Below the pieces are notes generated by a model, which saw only the letters and a list, made by a program, of their open reading frames with translations, was not told the DNA's origin and did no database searches. Both the position numbers and the translations under genes were made by a program. 64,000 nucleotides of DNA, from assembly GCF_015163715.1 (NCBI RefSeq), contig NZ_JADDUM010000037.1, positions 34,091 through 98,090 on the forward strand, in the 5' to 3' direction. This stretch comes from Pseudomonas cyclaminis (GTDB taxonomy: Bacteria > Pseudomonadota > Gammaproteobacteria > Pseudomonadales > Pseudomonadaceae). Shown in pieces: positions 26,968-36,277 of this stretch. Numbering within the stretch: the first letter of the stretch is position 1; every line of letters starts with the position of its first letter.

Positions 26968-28149
26968 ATGTCTTTCGATCTCGCCACGCGCCTCGCTGCC
27001 CGCCGTGCCGAACACCTTTACCGTCAACGCCCTTTACTCCAGACCCCTCAGGGCCCGGAAGTGGTGGTCGACGGCCAACCGTTGCTCGCCTTCTGCAATA
27101 ACGACTACCTGGGCCTGGCCAATCATCCGCAAGTGATCGAGGCCTGGCGCGCCGGGGCGTCCCGTTGGGGCGTGGGCGGCGGTGCTTCGCACTTGGTGGT
27201 CGGGCATGCCACGCCGCACCATGAGCTGGAAGAGGCGCTGGCCGACCTGACCGGTCGCCCGCGTGCGCTGCTGTTTACCACCGGCTACATGGCCAATATG
27301 GGCGCGGTCACGGCGTTGGTAGGGCAGGGCGATACGGTGCTGCAAGATCGGCTCAATCACGCGTCTTTGCTGGATGCGGGCTTACTGTCTGGGGCGCGCT
27401 TCAATCGCTACCTGCACAACGACGCGGCCAGCCTGGCCAAGCGCCTGGAGAAAGCCACGGGTAATACGTTGGTAGTCACCGATGGCGTGTTCAGCATGGA
27501 CGGCGATTTGGCTGACTTGCCCGCGTTGGCCCGTGAGACCAAGGCCAAAGGCGCCTGGCTGATGGTGGACGACGCCCACGGGTTCGGCCCGCTGGGCGCC
27601 AACGGCGCAGGCATCGTCGAGCATTTCGGCTTGAGCCAGGAAGACGTGCCCGTATTGGTCGGCACCCTGGGCAAAGCCTTCGGTACTGCGGGCGCGTTTG
27701 TGGCGGGCAGTGAAGACTTGGTCGAAAGCCTGATCCAGTTTGCTCGCCCGTATATCTACACCACCAGCCAACCACCGGCGCTGGCCTGCGCCACCTTGAA
27801 AAGCCTGGAACTGCTGCGCACCGAGCATTGGCGGCGTGAACACCTCAACGGCCTGATCCGGCAGTTCCGCCACGGCGCCGAGCAGCTTGGCCTGGACCTG
27901 ATGGACAGCTTTACGCCGATCCAGCCGATCCTGATCGGCGACAGCGCCAGGGCCGTGCGTTTATCCCAGATGCTGCGCGAGCGTGGCCTGATGGTCACCG
28001 CGATCCGCCCACCTACTGTGCCCGTCGGCAGCGCCCGTTTGCGCGTGACGTTAACGGCGGCCCACAGCGTGGCGCAGGTGCAGCTATTGTTAAACGCATT
28101 GGAAGAGTGTTTCCGCTTGCCAGGCGCCCTGGAGCCCGACCATGCGTGA
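26968..28149 (+). CDS. bioF: 8-amino-7-oxononanoate synthase
   Basis: A 393-residue PLP enzyme that condenses pimeloyl-ACP with L-alanine. The PLP lysine is K236 ([14 protein letters not shown]); [15 protein letters not shown] holds the cofactor-contacting Asp and His. The N-terminal [19 protein letters not shown] and [11 protein letters not shown] are family hallmarks. It overlaps bioH by eight bases, so bioF, bioH, bioC and bioD form one coupled unit. Confidence 0.96.
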   Translation: MSFDLATRLAARRAEHLYRQRPLLQTPQGPEVVVDGQPLLAFCNNDYLGLANHPQVIEAWRAGASRWGVGGGASHLVVGHATPHHELEEALADLTGRPRALLFTTGYMANMGAVTALVGQGDTVLQDRLNHASLLDAGLLSGARFNRYLHNDAASLAKRLEKATGNTLVVTDGVFSMDGDLADLPALARETKAKGAWLMVDDAHGFGPLGANGAGIVEHFGLSQEDVPVLVGTLGKAFGTAGAFVAGSEDLVESLIQFARPYIYTTSQPPALACATLKSLELLRTEHWRREHLNGLIRQFRHGAEQLGLDLMDSFTPIQPILIGDSARAVRLSQMLRERGLMVTAIRPPTVPVGSARLRVTLTAAHSVAQVQLLLNALEECFRLPGALEPDHA

Positions 28150-28873
28150 TCGACTGATATTGCTGCCCGGCTGGGGCCTTGGCGTATCGCCGCTGGAACC
28201 GTTGGCCGCCGCATTGCGTGGGCTGGACGAGCATCTGCACGTACAGATCGAGCCGTTGCCGGCGCTGGACTCCAGCGACCTCGGCGAATGGTTGGATGAA
28301 CTCGACGCCACCTTGCCGGACAACACCTGGCTCGGCGGTTGGTCACTGGGCGGCATGCTGGCCTCTGAATTGGCGGCGCGACGCGGTGAACGCTGCTGCG
28401 GCGTGCTGACCCTGGCGAGCAACCCGTGTTTTGTCGCCCACGACAGTTGGCCGAGCGCGATGTCCGCCGAGACCTTCGATGCGTTTCTCGCCGGGTGCCA
28501 CGCGGACTCCCAGGTCACGCTCAAGCGCTTCGGCCTGTTGTGTGCCAAAGGCGCCGCAGACCCTCGCGGGCTCGCGCGTTTGTTGGTCAGCGGCGCGCCG
28601 AATACGCCGTCCGCCGTGTTGATGACCGGTCTTGAACTGCTTGCGCAACTGGACACCCGCGAAGCCTTGCTGGCCTATCGCGGCCCGCAGCTGCATCTGT
28701 TTGCCGGTATGGACGGCTTGGTGCCCGCCGAAGCCGCCAGCGACCTGCTGGCGCTGCTGCCCGATGTTGAAATCGGCCTGATTGAACAGGCCGGTCACGC
28801 GTTTCTTCTGGAAGACCCCCACGGCGTAGCGGGGGCCATTCAGGCTTTTTTGCATGAGTGTGTTGATGACTGA
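28142..28873 (+). CDS. bioH: pimeloyl-ACP methyl ester carboxylesterase
   Basis: A 243-residue alpha/beta hydrolase that removes the methyl group from pimeloyl-ACP methyl ester at the end of pimelate-moiety synthesis. The nucleophile is S68 in GWSLGGM and the catalytic His is H219 ([11 protein letters not shown]); [11 protein letters not shown] near residue 188 should supply the Asp. It overlaps bioF at its start and bioC at its end, so translation is coupled. Its place between bioF and bioC supports BioH rather than another hydrolase. Confidence 0.93.
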   Translation: MRDRLILLPGWGLGVSPLEPLAAALRGLDEHLHVQIEPLPALDSSDLGEWLDELDATLPDNTWLGGWSLGGMLASELAARRGERCCGVLTLASNPCFVAHDSWPSAMSAETFDAFLAGCHADSQVTLKRFGLLCAKGAADPRGLARLLVSGAPNTPSAVLMTGLELLAQLDTREALLAYRGPQLHLFAGMDGLVPAEAASDLLALLPDVEIGLIEQAGHAFLLEDPHGVAGAIQAFLHECVDD

Positions 28874-29678
28874 TCTATCTCATCCCCTTCTGCCGGGTGC
28901 CTTGCCAGACAAGCGCCAGGTGGCGGCGTCGTTTTCCCGTGCGGCGGCCAGTTACGACAGCGTCGCCGAGTTGCAGCGCGCAGTGGGGCACGAACTGCTG
29001 TCGCGCCTGCCAGCAGCGTGTGCGCCGCGCCGTTGGCTGGATATGGGATGTGGTACGGGGTATTTCAGTCGCGTGCTGGGGGATTTATTGCCCGCCAGCC
29101 AGGGCGTGGCCCTGGATATTGCCGAAGGCATGCTCAACCATGCGCGGCCCTTGGGTGGCGCGCAGCACTTCATCGCGGGGGATGCCGAACGCTTGCCGCT
29201 GAAAGCCGAGCGCTTTGAGCTGCTTTTCTCCAGCCTTGCGGTGCAATGGTGTGCGAACTTCGATGCGGTGCTCAGCGAGGCCCATCGCGTGCTGCAACCG
29301 GGCGGGGTGTTGGCGTTTGCCAGTTTGTGCGTGGGCACATTGGATGAACTGCGCGAAAGCTGGCGCGCCGCCGATGGCCTGGTGCACGTCAACCGTTTCC
29401 GCACCTTCGAGGCTTACCAGCAACTGTGCGCGGCCAGCGGTTTACGCGTGGTCAGCCTGGAGCGCCAGCCCCATGTGCTGCATTACCCGGATGTGCGCAG
29501 CCTGACCCATGAATTGAAGGCCCTCGGTGCACACAACCTCAACCCCGGCCGCCCCGGCGGGTTGACCGGTCGGGCGCGGATTGTGGCACTGGTCGAGGCT
29601 TATGAGCGGTTCCGCCAGGCCCAGGGCCTGCCGGCGACTTATCAAGTGGTGTACGCCGTACTGGAGAAACCTCAATGA
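28866..29678 (+). CDS. bioC: malonyl-ACP O-methyltransferase
   Basis: A 270-residue SAM-dependent methyltransferase that starts the BioC-BioH pathway by methylating malonyl-ACP. The SAM loop is [20 protein letters not shown], and [10 protein letters not shown] and [11 protein letters not shown] are typical of BioC. ATG 28866 ([20 protein letters not shown]) is favoured; an ATG 12 bases earlier is possible. It overlaps bioH by eight bases and bioD by four (ATGA). Confidence 0.95.
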   Translation: MTDLSHPLLPGALPDKRQVAASFSRAAASYDSVAELQRAVGHELLSRLPAACAPRRWLDMGCGTGYFSRVLGDLLPASQGVALDIAEGMLNHARPLGGAQHFIAGDAERLPLKAERFELLFSSLAVQWCANFDAVLSEAHRVLQPGGVLAFASLCVGTLDELRESWRAADGLVHVNRFRTFEAYQQLCAASGLRVVSLERQPHVLHYPDVRSLTHELKALGAHNLNPGRPGGLTGRARIVALVEAYERFRQAQGLPATYQVVYAVLEKPQ

Positions 29679-30355
29679 GCGTCGCTTATTTCATTACGGG
29701 CACCGACACCGATGTCGGCAAGACCACCGTCGCCGCCGGCCTCCTGCATGCCGCCCGCCAAGCCGGCAAAAGCACTGCCGCCGGCAAACCCGTGGCCTCC
29801 GGTTGTGCAGTGACCCCCAACGGCCTGCGCAATGCCGATGCCCTGGCGCTGCTGGCCGAATGTTCATTGCCGTTGAGTTATGCCGAGGTCAATCCGGTGG
29901 CGTTCGAACCGGCCATAGCCCCTCATCTGGCGGCGCGGGAGGCCGGTGTTTCGCTGACGGTGCAATCGCTGCTCAAGCCCATGCAGCAGGTTCTGGCGCG
30001 GCGAGCGGATTTCACCTTGATCGAGGGCGCGGGCGGTTGGCGCGTGCCGCTGGCTGACCAGGCCAATCTGTCGGACCTGGCCATCGCGCTCAAACTGCCG
30101 GTGATCCTGGTGGTGGGCGTGCGTCTGGGCTGTATCAGCCATGCCTTGCTCACCGCCGAAGCCATCGCCCGGGACGGTTTGGCGCTGGCGGGTTGGGTCG
30201 CGAACATCATCGACCCCAAGACCTCCCGTCTGGAGGAAAACCTCGCCACCTTGGCCGAACGGTTGCCCGCACCGTGCCTGGGGCGCGTGCCCAAACTCAA
30301 GCATGCCGGCGCCGAAGCGGTGGCGGAATACTTGCAGTTGGACTTGCTTGACTGA
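29675..30355 (+). CDS. bioD: dethiobiotin synthetase
   Basis: A 226-residue ATP-dependent carboxylase that closes the ureido ring of dethiobiotin. The P-loop is [16 protein letters not shown] near the N-terminus; KPVASGC and [12 protein letters not shown] are substrate-site motifs. It is the last gene of the biotin cluster and starts within the bioC stop. Confidence 0.96.
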   Translation: MSVAYFITGTDTDVGKTTVAAGLLHAARQAGKSTAAGKPVASGCAVTPNGLRNADALALLAECSLPLSYAEVNPVAFEPAIAPHLAAREAGVSLTVQSLLKPMQQVLARRADFTLIEGAGGWRVPLADQANLSDLAIALKLPVILVVGVRLGCISHALLTAEAIARDGLALAGWVANIIDPKTSRLEENLATLAERLPAPCLGRVPKLKHAGAEAVAEYLQLDLLD

Positions 30356-30461
30356 TTTTGGCTATCGCCAAGGCATTATGCCATTAGGGTTTTTGACGGG
30401 CGTTTTGTTACGTTCTCTGCTTCAATCAGCGTTCATGATTCTCTAAAGGCAGGCATACGCC

Positions 30462-30743
30462 ATGGAAATCTCTGGAAGCAGCGCGTTTTACTCGGGCCTG
30501 AATACCATTCAGTCCGGGCAAAGCCGTGTCGACCAGGCCGCTGGCAAGATCGCCAGTGCAGCCACCAGCCAACCTTCGGATGCCCAGAATGATCGCTTGC
30601 AGGCGGTCAACCGTGGCCAGCCGACCAACTCCGCCAGCAATATGGTGGAACTGGCCGAAGGCAAGTTTCAGGTGGAGCTGGGCGTCAAAGTCGCCAAGGC
30701 TTCCGACGAAATGCTCGGTACCCTGATCGACACCTACGCCTGA
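30462..30743 (+). CDS. small protein resembling the C-terminal part of flagellar rod proteins
   Basis: A 93-residue protein of unknown role. The N-terminus (MEISGSSAFYSGLNTIQSGQ) and C-terminus (SNMVELAEGKFQVELGVKVA) recall the conserved ends of FlgB/FlgC/FlgE-type axial proteins, which form a coiled coil. There is no room for the variable middle domain. No flagellar gene is nearby; the gene lies between bioD and the acyl-CoA dehydrogenases, as a hypothetical gene does in other pseudomonads. Length, start (with AGGCA upstream) and codon use argue for a real gene. Confidence 0.75.
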   Translation: MEISGSSAFYSGLNTIQSGQSRVDQAAGKIASAATSQPSDAQNDRLQAVNRGQPTNSASNMVELAEGKFQVELGVKVAKASDEMLGTLIDTYA

Positions 30744-30752
30744 TCTAAATCT

Positions 30753-30776
30753 GGGAGGGGGCAAGCCCCCCTCCCA
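30753..30776. repeat. REP-like hairpin
   Basis: GGGAGGGGG and GCCCCCCTCCC form a strong hairpin ten bases after the stop of the small rod-like gene. It is a REP derivative and may stop transcription there. Confidence 0.75.
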
Positions 30777-30891
30777 TATTTGCCATCCTTCACCCTGATC
30801 AATCTCTACTCCCATTTGATGTGGCATCTCGCCGCAGGCCTTGTTGCGCCTGGATTGATGCACGTCATGACAAACGGCATCTGACCGACGC

Positions 30892-30936
30892 TTGACATCC
30901 CCAGGTCGTAAACGTATGTTTCAAACACCTGTTTGA
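30892..30936 (+). promoter_or_regulatory. promoter with PsrA-type operator before the first acyl-CoA dehydrogenase
   Basis: TTGACA (30892-30897) and TATGTT (30915-30920) are 17 bases apart. Directly downstream, at the expected transcription start, is the perfect dyad TCAAAC-ACCT-GTTTGA (30921-30936). This fits the known PsrA box (G/C)AAAC-N(2-4)-GTTT(G/C). PsrA is the TetR-type repressor of fatty-acid oxidation genes in Pseudomonas that is released by long-chain acyl groups. Site position suggests repression. Binding is inferred. Confidence 0.7.
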
Positions 30937-30996
30937 CCGCCACAACACATTCCATGCGGTTGTTCATTCCAGCTACATCAGCAGAGGTTTATCGCT

Positions 30997-32802
30997 ATGC
31001 CTGACTACAAGGCCCCCTTGCGTGATATTCGCTTCGTTCGTGACGAACTGCTCGGTTATGAAGCGCACTATCAGAGCCTTCCGGCTTGCCAGGACGCTAC
31101 TCCGGACATGGTTGACGCCATCCTTGAAGAGGGCGCCAAGTTCTGTGAACAAGTGCTGGCACCGCTGAACCGCGTAGGCGACATCGAAGGGTGCACCTGG
31201 AGTGAGTCAGGCGTTAAGACGCCGACGGGTTTCAAAGAAGCCTACAAGCAATTCGTCGAAGGCGGCTGGCCTAGCCTGGCCCACGACGTGGAGCACGGCG
31301 GCCAAGGCCTGCCGGAATCCCTGGGCCTGGCGGTGAGTGAAATGGTTGGCGCCGCCAACTGGTCGTGGGGCATGTACCCAGGCCTGTCCCACGGCGCGAT
31401 GAACACCATCTCCGAGCACGGCACCCCCGAGCAGCAAGACGCTTACCTGACCAAACTGGTGTCGGGCGAGTGGACCGGCACCATGTGCCTGACCGAGCCA
31501 CACTGCGGCACCGACCTGGGCATGCTGCGCACCAAGGCCGAGCCTCAGGCCGACGGTTCCTACAAAGTCTCCGGCACCAAGATCTTCATCTCGGCCGGTG
31601 AACACGACATGGCCGACAACATCGTCCACATCGTACTGGCCCGCCTGCCGGACGCACCGGCCGGCACCAAAGGCATCTCGCTGTTTATCGTGCCGAAGTT
31701 CCTGCCCAACGCCGACGGTTCGGTGGGTGAGCGCAACGCGGTGACCTGTGGTTCCCTGGAACACAAGATGGGCATCCACGGCAACGCCACCTGCGTGATG
31801 AACTTCGACGCGGCCACCGGTTTCCTGATCGGCCCGGCGAACAAAGGCCTGAACTGCATGTTCACCTTTATGAACACCGCTCGCCTGGGCACCGCACTGC
31901 AAGGCCTGTCCCACGCCGAGATCGGCTTCCAGGGCGGCCTGAAATACGCTCGCGACCGTCTGCAAATGCGCTCCCTGACCGGCCCGAAAGCGCCGGACAA
32001 GGCTGCTGACCCGATCATCGTGCACCCCGACGTGCGCCGCATGCTGCTGACCATGAAAGCCTTCGCCGAAGGCAACCGTGCGATGGTGTACTTCACCGCC
32101 AAGCAAGTGGACATCGTCAAGTACGGCACCGACGACGAAGCCAAGAAACAGGCCGATGGCCTGCTGGCCTTCATGACCCCGATCGCCAAGGCGTTCATGA
32201 CCGAAGTCGGCTTTGAAGCGGCCAACCACGGCGTGCAGATCTACGGCGGCCACGGCTTTATCGCCGAGTGGGGCATGGAGCAGAACGTTCGCGACAGCCG
32301 CATTTCGATGCTGTACGAAGGCACCACCGGTATCCAGGCGCTGGACCTGCTCGGCCGTAAAGTGCTGATGACCCAAGGCGAAGCGCTCAAGGGCTTCACC
32401 AAGATCGTGCACAAGTTCTGCCAGGCCAACGAAGGCAACGCCGCCGTTCAGGAATTCGTGACACCGCTGGCTGCACTGAACAAAGAGTGGGGCGAGTTGA
32501 CCATGAAGGTCGGCATGGCGGCGATGAAAGACCGTGAAGAAGTCGGCGCTGCCTCGGTGGATTACCTGATGTACTCCGGTTACGCGTGCCTGGCTTACTT
32601 CTGGGCCGACATGGCCCGCCTGGCGGCTGAAAAACTGGCTGCCGGCACCACCGAAGAGGCCTTCTACACCGCCAAGCTGCAGACCGCGCGCTTCTACTTC
32701 CAGCGCATCCTGCCGCGTACCTTGGCGCACAAGGCAACCATGCTGTCCGGTGCCAACAACCTGATGGACATGAAAGAGGAAGACTTCGGCCTGGCTTACT
32801 AA
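30997..32802 (+). CDS. acyl-CoA dehydrogenase, DmdC/FadE type (first of three)
   Basis: A 601-residue flavoprotein that should introduce the alpha-beta double bond in fatty acyl-CoA (first step of beta-oxidation). Family stretches: [39 protein letters not shown] (FAD-binding), ISAGEHDM, and the catalytic-Glu region [19 protein letters not shown]. The long form (about 600) with an extra C-terminal domain is the AidB/DmdC class. Its place after bioD matches the P. aeruginosa PA0506-PA0508 region, where the homologues act on medium/long-chain substrates. It has its own PsrA-type promoter and a terminator. Confidence 0.92.
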   Translation: MPDYKAPLRDIRFVRDELLGYEAHYQSLPACQDATPDMVDAILEEGAKFCEQVLAPLNRVGDIEGCTWSESGVKTPTGFKEAYKQFVEGGWPSLAHDVEHGGQGLPESLGLAVSEMVGAANWSWGMYPGLSHGAMNTISEHGTPEQQDAYLTKLVSGEWTGTMCLTEPHCGTDLGMLRTKAEPQADGSYKVSGTKIFISAGEHDMADNIVHIVLARLPDAPAGTKGISLFIVPKFLPNADGSVGERNAVTCGSLEHKMGIHGNATCVMNFDAATGFLIGPANKGLNCMFTFMNTARLGTALQGLSHAEIGFQGGLKYARDRLQMRSLTGPKAPDKAADPIIVHPDVRRMLLTMKAFAEGNRAMVYFTAKQVDIVKYGTDDEAKKQADGLLAFMTPIAKAFMTEVGFEAANHGVQIYGGHGFIAEWGMEQNVRDSRISMLYEGTTGIQALDLLGRKVLMTQGEALKGFTKIVHKFCQANEGNAAVQEFVTPLAALNKEWGELTMKVGMAAMKDREEVGAASVDYLMYSGYACLAYFWADMARLAAEKLAAGTTEEAFYTAKLQTARFYFQRILPRTLAHKATMLSGANNLMDMKEEDFGLAY

Positions 32803-32821
32803 GCCTCACCGGGTTTACCTG

Positions 32822-32857
32822 AAACCGCCGCTTCCTTTGGGAGCGGCGGTTTTTTTA
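32822..32857 (+). terminator. rho-independent terminator after the first acyl-CoA dehydrogenase
   Basis: AACCGCCGC pairs with GCGGCGGTT around a ~14-base loop and is followed by a run of seven T. It separates this gene from the diguanylate cyclase gene. Confidence 0.9.
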
Positions 32858-33005
32858 TAGCGGATAAAAAACACAGCGCGGCGCTCAGGGATTGCCGCCG
32901 GCTGCCGTTACAGTGATGGCAATGTGATACATGGCAGGCAGGGTGTGCTTAACTGTTCCGGCCAAGGCACATCGCCATCATTTTTTGCGGGTCGGAGTTT
33001 TACCC

Positions 33006-34295
33006 TTGTCACGCGTGTCCGCTGTACGTTTCAGTCATTTTCTCCCTTCGTTGCTGCTCTTGCTGGCCGGGCTCTCGGCTGCGTACGTCAAGGACCTCAA
33101 CGTCTTCTTCACATCATTGTTCAACGTGTTGCCCACCTTGGTGCTGTTGCTCGGCGGTTCGTACTGCGCGGTATATCGCCGTCAGCGTGAGCTGTTTTTG
33201 ATGATCACGGTGTACATCGCCTACTTCCTGCTCGATACCCAGACCGATTTCTATCGCGACAACGGCCGCGTGCGCGAAGACGCGGCGGTGGTATTTCATC
33301 TGTGTTGCCTGTTGTTGCCGCTGCTGTTCAGCATCTACGCGCTGTGGCAGGAGAAGACCCATTTGTTCCGCGACTTCGTGGCCCGCTGCGCCGTGTTGCT
33401 GGCCATCGGCAGTGTGGCGCTGGCCCTGGAACAAAGTTTTCCCCAGGCGGTACTGAACTGGCTGGCAGAGATTCGCTGGCCGGCGCTGCACGGCACTTGG
33501 ATGAGCCTGATCCAGTTGTCCTATCCGATGTTCCTGATCGGTTTTCTGACCCTCGCCGCGCAGTACTGGTACCAGCCGCGCCCGTTGCATGCGGCGCAGT
33601 TGGTCGGGCTGCTGGGGCTGTTCTGGATGTTGCCGAAAACCTTCATCCTGCCGTTTACCCTGAACATCATGTGCAGCCAGGTGATGCTGATGATTGCTGC
33701 CGGCGTGGCCCACGAGGCCTATCAAATGGCGTTCCGCGATGAGCTGACCGGCCTGCCGGGGCGCCGCGCCCTCAACGAACGCATGCAACGGCTGGGGCGC
33801 AACTATGTGCTGGCAATGACCGACGTCGATCACTTCAAACGCTTCAACGATACCCATGGTCACGACGTGGGTGACCAAGTGCTGCGTCTGGTGGCGAGCA
33901 AGCTGTCCAAGGTCAACGGCGGCGGGCGTGCCTATCGCTACGGTGGTGAGGAGTTCGCCGTGGTATTTGCCGGCAAGACCCTGGATGAGTGCATGCCGCA
34001 CCTGGAAGAAATCCGCGAAATTGTCGCCAATTACGACATCAAGCTGCGCAACGCGGACCGTCCCCATGATGATCAGCAAGGCCGTCAGCGCCGGGCGGGC
34101 AGCGGCGCGACAAGTGTGTCGGTGACCGTCAGCATCGGCGTGGCCGAACGCCAGGCCGAGCAGCGCACGCCGGAAGAAGTCCTCAAGTCTGCCGACCAGG
34201 CACTCTATGCCGCCAAGGGCGCGGGGCGTAACTGTGTGATTGCCGCCGGGCAGACGCGCCGTGGCGCAGTGCGCATGGAAAGCGCTACCGGTTGA
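33006..34295 (+). CDS. diguanylate cyclase (membrane GGDEF protein)
   Basis: A ~429-residue inner-membrane protein. Six or so hydrophobic segments fill residues 1-225 (for example FLPSLLLLLAGLSAAYV; LFNVLPTLVLLLGGSYCAV). The GGDEF domain spans about 245-420 with DELTGLPGRRALNERM, MTDVDHFKRFNDTHGHDVGD and the active-site signature GGEEF, so it should make cyclic di-GMP. No RxxD inhibitory site precedes GGEEF. The start is uncertain: TTG 33006 with GGAG eight bases upstream is proposed, as the frame is open further up without a good site. It is monocistronic between acyl-CoA dehydrogenase genes. Confidence 0.86.
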   Translation: MSRVSAVRFSHFLPSLLLLLAGLSAAYVKDLNVFFTSLFNVLPTLVLLLGGSYCAVYRRQRELFLMITVYIAYFLLDTQTDFYRDNGRVREDAAVVFHLCCLLLPLLFSIYALWQEKTHLFRDFVARCAVLLAIGSVALALEQSFPQAVLNWLAEIRWPALHGTWMSLIQLSYPMFLIGFLTLAAQYWYQPRPLHAAQLVGLLGLFWMLPKTFILPFTLNIMCSQVMLMIAAGVAHEAYQMAFRDELTGLPGRRALNERMQRLGRNYVLAMTDVDHFKRFNDTHGHDVGDQVLRLVASKLSKVNGGGRAYRYGGEEFAVVFAGKTLDECMPHLEEIREIVANYDIKLRNADRPHDDQQGRQRRAGSGATSVSVTVSIGVAERQAEQRTPEEVLKSADQALYAAKGAGRNCVIAAGQTRRGAVRMESATG

Positions 34296-34385
34296 GTAAT
34301 GGCGCTGTATTCAGCGGTTCTACAGTGATTGTTTGCGGCGTGCGCCGGCAGTAGGTTGAGACCATCTGCTGCCGGAGACATGACC

Positions 34386-36155
34386 ATGCCTGAGTACAAA
34401 GCTCCCCTGCGCGACATGCGCTTTCTGATCGACAACGTGTTCGATTTCCACGGCCACTACGCCGCGCTGGGCGCAACCGACGCCAGCCCGGACATGGTCA
34501 GCGCGATCCTCGAAGAAGGCGCCAGATTCTGCGAGAACGTGCTCTCGCCGCTCAACCGCAGCGGCGATGAAGAAGGCTGCCATTTCGATAATGGTGTCGT
34601 CACCACGCCCAAGGGGTTCAAGGAAGCCTTCGCCCAGTACGTCGAAGGCGGCTGGCACGGCGTGGCGGCGGACCCGGCCTACGGTGGCCAGGGCTTGCCG
34701 CAATCCCTGGGCCTGGTGCTCAGTGAGATGATCGGCTCCAGCAACACCTCCTGGGGTATGTACCCCGGGCTGACTCACGGCGCCATGTCGGCGATCCACG
34801 CCCACGGCACCCCTGAGCAGAAAGACACCTTCCTGGGCAAACTCACGGCCGGTGAATGGACCGGTACCATGTGCCTCACCGAAGCCCATTGCGGCACCGA
34901 CCTCGGCCTGATCAAGACCCGCGCCGTGCCACAGGCGGACGGCAGTTATGCGGTCACCGGCAGCAAGATCTTCATCTCGGCCGGTGAGCACGACATGAGC
35001 GCCAACATCATCCACCTGGTGTTGGCCAAACTGCCGGATGCGCCGGCGGGCACCAAGGGCATCTCGCTGTTTATTGTGCCCAAGTTCCACGCCGATTCCG
35101 GCGAGCGCAACGCGGTGCACTGCGGGTCCATCGAGCACAAGATGGGCATCAAGGCCTCGGCCACCTGCGTGCTGAACTTCGACGGTGCCAGGGGCTTTTT
35201 GATTGGCGAGGCGAACAAAGGCCTCAACTGCATGTTCACCATGATGAACCACGCGCGGCTGGGCACCGGCATGCAAGGCCTGTGCAACGGCGAGGCAAGC
35301 TTTCAGGGCGCGATCAAATACGCCAACGACCGCCTGCAAATGCGCTCGCTCACCGGCGCCAAGGCTCCGGACAAAGCCGCCGACCCGATCATCGTGCACC
35401 CCGATGTGCGCCGCATGCTGCTGACCATGAAAGCCTTCAACGAAGGCAACCGCGCACTGACCTACTTCACCGCGCAGTTGCTCGACACTGCGCACTTGAG
35501 CAGCGACGCCGCTCAACGCCAGGACGCTGAAGACCTGTTGGCGTTTCTCACGCCCATCTGCAAGGCGTTTATGACCGACACCGGGCTGGAAGTGACCAAC
35601 CACGGCATGCAGGTGTTCGGCGGCCACGGCTATATCCGCGAATGGGGCATGGAGCAACTGGCCCGCGATGCGCGGATTGCGCCGATCTATGAAGGCACCA
35701 ATGGCATCCAGGCGCTCGACCTGCTGGGCCGCAAGGTATTGGGCAGCCAGGGCAAGTTGCTGCGCGGCTTCACCAAAATTGTGCATAAGTTCTGCGCAGC
35801 GAATGCTGAACATCCACAGTTCAAGGCCTTTGTGGCACAGCTCAATCAACTGAACGGAGAGTGGGGCGAACTGACCACCCAGGTCGGTATTGCCGCGATG
35901 AAAAATCCTGACGAAGTGGGCGCCGCTGCCGTGGATTACTTGATGTACAGCGGCTACATCATCCTCGCCTACCTGTGGCTGCGCATGGCGATCGCGGCGC
36001 AGGCCCACGACGATGTCGAGTTTGCCAAGGCCAAGCTGGCGACGTGCGAGTTCTACTTCAAGCGCTTGCTGCCGCGTACTGCAGCGCACCGCGCCGCTGT
36101 GGAAGCGGGCAGCGAATGCCTGATGAGTCTGCCCGCGGAGGCGTTTGCGCTGTAG
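34386..36155 (+). CDS. acyl-CoA dehydrogenase, DmdC/FadE type (second of three)
   Basis: A 589-residue paralogue of the gene at 30997, with the same landmarks: [47 protein letters not shown], and [17 protein letters not shown] with the catalytic Glu. ATG 34386 is chosen because GGAG lies nine bases before it and the N-terminus then matches both paralogues; ATG 34380 is too close to that site. No PsrA-type dyad is seen upstream. Chain-length preference cannot be read from sequence. Confidence 0.92.
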   Translation: MPEYKAPLRDMRFLIDNVFDFHGHYAALGATDASPDMVSAILEEGARFCENVLSPLNRSGDEEGCHFDNGVVTTPKGFKEAFAQYVEGGWHGVAADPAYGGQGLPQSLGLVLSEMIGSSNTSWGMYPGLTHGAMSAIHAHGTPEQKDTFLGKLTAGEWTGTMCLTEAHCGTDLGLIKTRAVPQADGSYAVTGSKIFISAGEHDMSANIIHLVLAKLPDAPAGTKGISLFIVPKFHADSGERNAVHCGSIEHKMGIKASATCVLNFDGARGFLIGEANKGLNCMFTMMNHARLGTGMQGLCNGEASFQGAIKYANDRLQMRSLTGAKAPDKAADPIIVHPDVRRMLLTMKAFNEGNRALTYFTAQLLDTAHLSSDAAQRQDAEDLLAFLTPICKAFMTDTGLEVTNHGMQVFGGHGYIREWGMEQLARDARIAPIYEGTNGIQALDLLGRKVLGSQGKLLRGFTKIVHKFCAANAEHPQFKAFVAQLNQLNGEWGELTTQVGIAAMKNPDEVGAAAVDYLMYSGYIILAYLWLRMAIAAQAHDDVEFAKAKLATCEFYFKRLLPRTAAHRAAVEAGSECLMSLPAEAFAL

Positions 36156-36277
36156 TGACTTAAAAATACCACTCAGTCACAAGTGGACCCTATGTGTCTG
36201 AAAAGTTGTTCGGGTACACTCGGAGCCTGTAAAACCGATCCTATCGAATCACTTTTCACGTTCTCACGAGGTTTGCC

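Noticed and set aside
31207..36089. Two long minus-strand frames (507 and 589 codons) opposite acyl-CoA dehydrogenases
   Set aside because: Both are similar to each other only because the underlying plus-strand genes are paralogues.
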